Part shown: one piece after another, positions 62,296-64,000 of the stretch | Layout: the number at the start of each line of letters is the position of its first letter | Position numbering within the stretch: position 1 is the first letter of the stretch | Assembly (NCBI RefSeq): GCF_964340395.1 | Contig: NC_135551.1 | Coordinates: 14,216,003-14,280,002 of the forward strand | DNA: 64,000 bases | Direction of reading: 5' to 3' | Source: Glandiceps talaboti | Lineage: Eukaryota; Hemichordata; Enteropneusta; Spengelidae | Notes under the pieces: generated by a model | Told to the model about the DNA's origin: nothing | What the model saw: the letters and a program-made list of their open reading frames with translations, nothing else | Databases searched by the model: none | Translations under genes and position numbers: made by a program

Positions 62296-63745
62296 GTAAG
62301 TTTCTTTTCGTAAAGTAAGTAGCTATCGATCGGACAAAATATGTTTATATAAATGTCTATTTACCGTCAAAGTAATGTAAGATCTAAATGATATGCAGGC
62401 CAACGCAAAAGAAGTATTCTTTTCCGTCATGTAAAACTATGGGTGGTGCACTATTCTCGTTGAATATTGTCCAAAACAAGCAGTATATCATAGTCTTGGA
62501 ATACAATAGCTCAAACAAAATATTTTCTATCTAATAATAATGATAAAGTAAAATCTTTTAGAATAAGGAAATTGTACCCGTGAAAGCTTCGGAAGGCCAG
62601 AACAAATAAAAATAGCCTATTACATTTAGTAGGTAAGTCGAGTTTGTTGGAAAAGGATGTAAAATCAAGCAAGCCATATAATAATAATTATGGCACAATA
62701 TTGCAAGTTGAGTTTACATAGTACCTATTCTATCATTGTGATTTTATCTTTTTTTCCATCAGTTCTATAGTTAGGAAATATCCACAATTTACGGTTAAGG
62801 GGGGAGGTGTCAAATTCAAAAAGTCGATAGATTTTTCTTATACCTAAGCAGTGATATCTGAATATGTAAAAAATGCAAAGAAAATACTATGTCACCACCT
62901 TTGTTTTCAAGATAATGACCGTTTCTTGTATCTACACATATTGTTTTGGGTCAAAATAAGTAGATATACAACAATTAACTACATCACAATTTTTGACCAT
63001 TAAAGATTATCCCTGGAGCACTTAATTAACTTACATATTTTAGTGCAATGTGTATTATGTCCAGACATATGTGTTTGTAATTTCTTTTCATTATTTCATA
63101 AAATGCTATGTTATTTTATCCCCAGCTGCTTTACGATTTTTAAAGAAAAATGTAAGAAAACTGCAAAAAAGGATAAAAGTCTGTGATAGATTATTTTTAT
63201 ATGCTGTATGTGTACAATGTATTATTCCAGCTATTTATCAATGACAAAATAATAGTGGGTCACCACATCCGTTTAAATTCTAGAATTGAAATTGTAACCC
63301 CACACCCCATCTAAATTTAGACATTTTTGACAGAATTTTTTAATGAAATATTGTTGAATTTTGACAAAAATTAAAATGAGCTTGTTTAACTTTGCACATG
63401 TGTATAATGTACCAATGCCTCTTCATAATTATACAACAAAAATCATTGTGTGTATGCTAACTTTAAAATGCCAGTAAAAGATGTTAACCCCCACCCCATC
63501 AAAATTTCAACATTTTGAACAAAAATCACTTGACATTGTATAATATTGGAACACACAAGCACCAAGGTATATTTCTGTCAGTTCATATGTATGATAAATC
63601 AACTGAACTATTCATGTGTAGAGTTTAGGTATTTCTCCCAAAGCCAAAGCCCTCCCCCTTCCAAATTTCAACATTTTTGGACACAATTCACATGAAATTT
63701 CATAATACTGGAACACATGGGTGCCAAGGGAAAGTTCTGTCAGTA
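62296..63745. other. Region downstream of copy D with diverged local repeats
   Basis: No gene. From about 63280 three diverged units contain CACCCCATC...AAATTTCAACATTTTTG, ATAATATTGGAACACA...GCACCAAGG and TCTGTCAGT...ATGTATGATAAATCAAC, each roughly 180 bp. Confidence 0.5.
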
Positions 63746-63975
63746 CATAATTATGTATGATAAATCAACACATTAGGGGTGTCAATAGTTCAATGTAGGA
63801 TAAAAAGCTAAAAACATTTAGTCCCCCCCCCCAACTTAATTGGCCAAAATTAAAAATGTCCATCCAATTTCAAATCAGTATGTAGTAATACACGTACTAT
63901 GAATACAAAGCCTGTATGTAGTGAGGAAAAATAGATCTTTTGTTGACACTCCATTTTAGTGCTGTGCTATAGTGA
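63746..63975 (+). repeat. Repeat homologous to the MITE at 48225-48570
   Basis: GTATGATAAATCAACACATT, TCAATAGTTCAATGTAGG, TTTCAAATCAGTATGTAGTA and TATGAATACAAAGCC recur in the same order as at 48200-48420. It may run past the window end. Confidence 0.7.
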
Positions 63976-64000
63976 AAATTCTTCCATTTCTCAATTTAGG

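Noticed and set aside
62296-64000. Exon 3 of transporter copy D
   Set aside because: No FGWRGA, FVFANG or PTRLLG-like coding could be found in any frame before the window end.

Overview
This is a window of an intron-rich, AT-rich animal nuclear genome. The evidence is spliced genes with GT-AG introns, long introns, many microsatellites (TA, GA, GT, TCTG, TACATG) and many transposon relics. The genome style (TACATG arrays, tandem solute-carrier genes, Ty3/gypsy and LINE debris, hammerhead-bearing repeats) suggests a marine invertebrate. Amphioxus or a hemichordate would fit, but I cannot fix the species from sequence alone.

0-11 kb: one plus-strand gene for a large low-complexity nuclear-type protein. 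A short first coding exon (169-235, ATG inside a YY1-like ATGGCGGC box) joins in frame to a 2.8-kb exon (3574-6395) with a 15-residue polyglutamine tract, Ser/Thr-rich repeats, a bipartite-like spread of SUMO consensus sites and one C2H2 zinc finger. A further 2.2-kb exon (about 8180-10371) consists mostly of about 23 degenerate copies of a 20-23 residue repeat. Both large exons carry the same ten-residue hydrophobic motif (GIPVLSIVSV / GLPVFSIVSV) near their ends. The family is not one I recognise.

11-28 kb: no convincing host gene. It holds a foldback element, a 0.6-kb tandem duplication, a decayed Ty3/gypsy Pol C-terminus (minus strand), a 22-bp minisatellite, a piggyBac-type MITE with TTAA ends, large tetranucleotide arrays, and a 2.2-kb inverted-repeat element with TTA target duplications (23561-25777). 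Nested in that element is a 147-bp-armed palindrome carrying a hammerhead ribozyme-like fold.

28-62 kb: a cluster of four monocarboxylate-transporter-like (SLC16/MCT) genes in +, -, +, + order. Each complete copy has four coding exons with all three introns in phase 1 and a constant 144-bp second exon. Copy A (28.06-32.07 kb, +) has a one-base frameshift in exon 3. Copy B (35.97-39.70 kb, -) and copy C (51.78-55.41 kb, +) look intact (506 and 527 aa). Copy D (60.82-62.30 kb, +) is a 5'-truncated, frame-broken pseudogene. A duplicated upstream block at about 56 kb lies next to no gene and may mark a lost fifth copy. Between and inside these genes lie two more TTA/TAA-type inverted-repeat elements or relatives, several MITEs, LINE fragments and a gypsy LTR/RT relic. 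Two further hammerhead-like palindromes sit in TA microsatellites at 33.5-34.0 kb.

The most distinctive material is the set of TA-flanked palindromes with a hammerhead-like core on both strands, nested in two G/C-homopolymer inverted-repeat elements, together with the large repeat protein at the left end.
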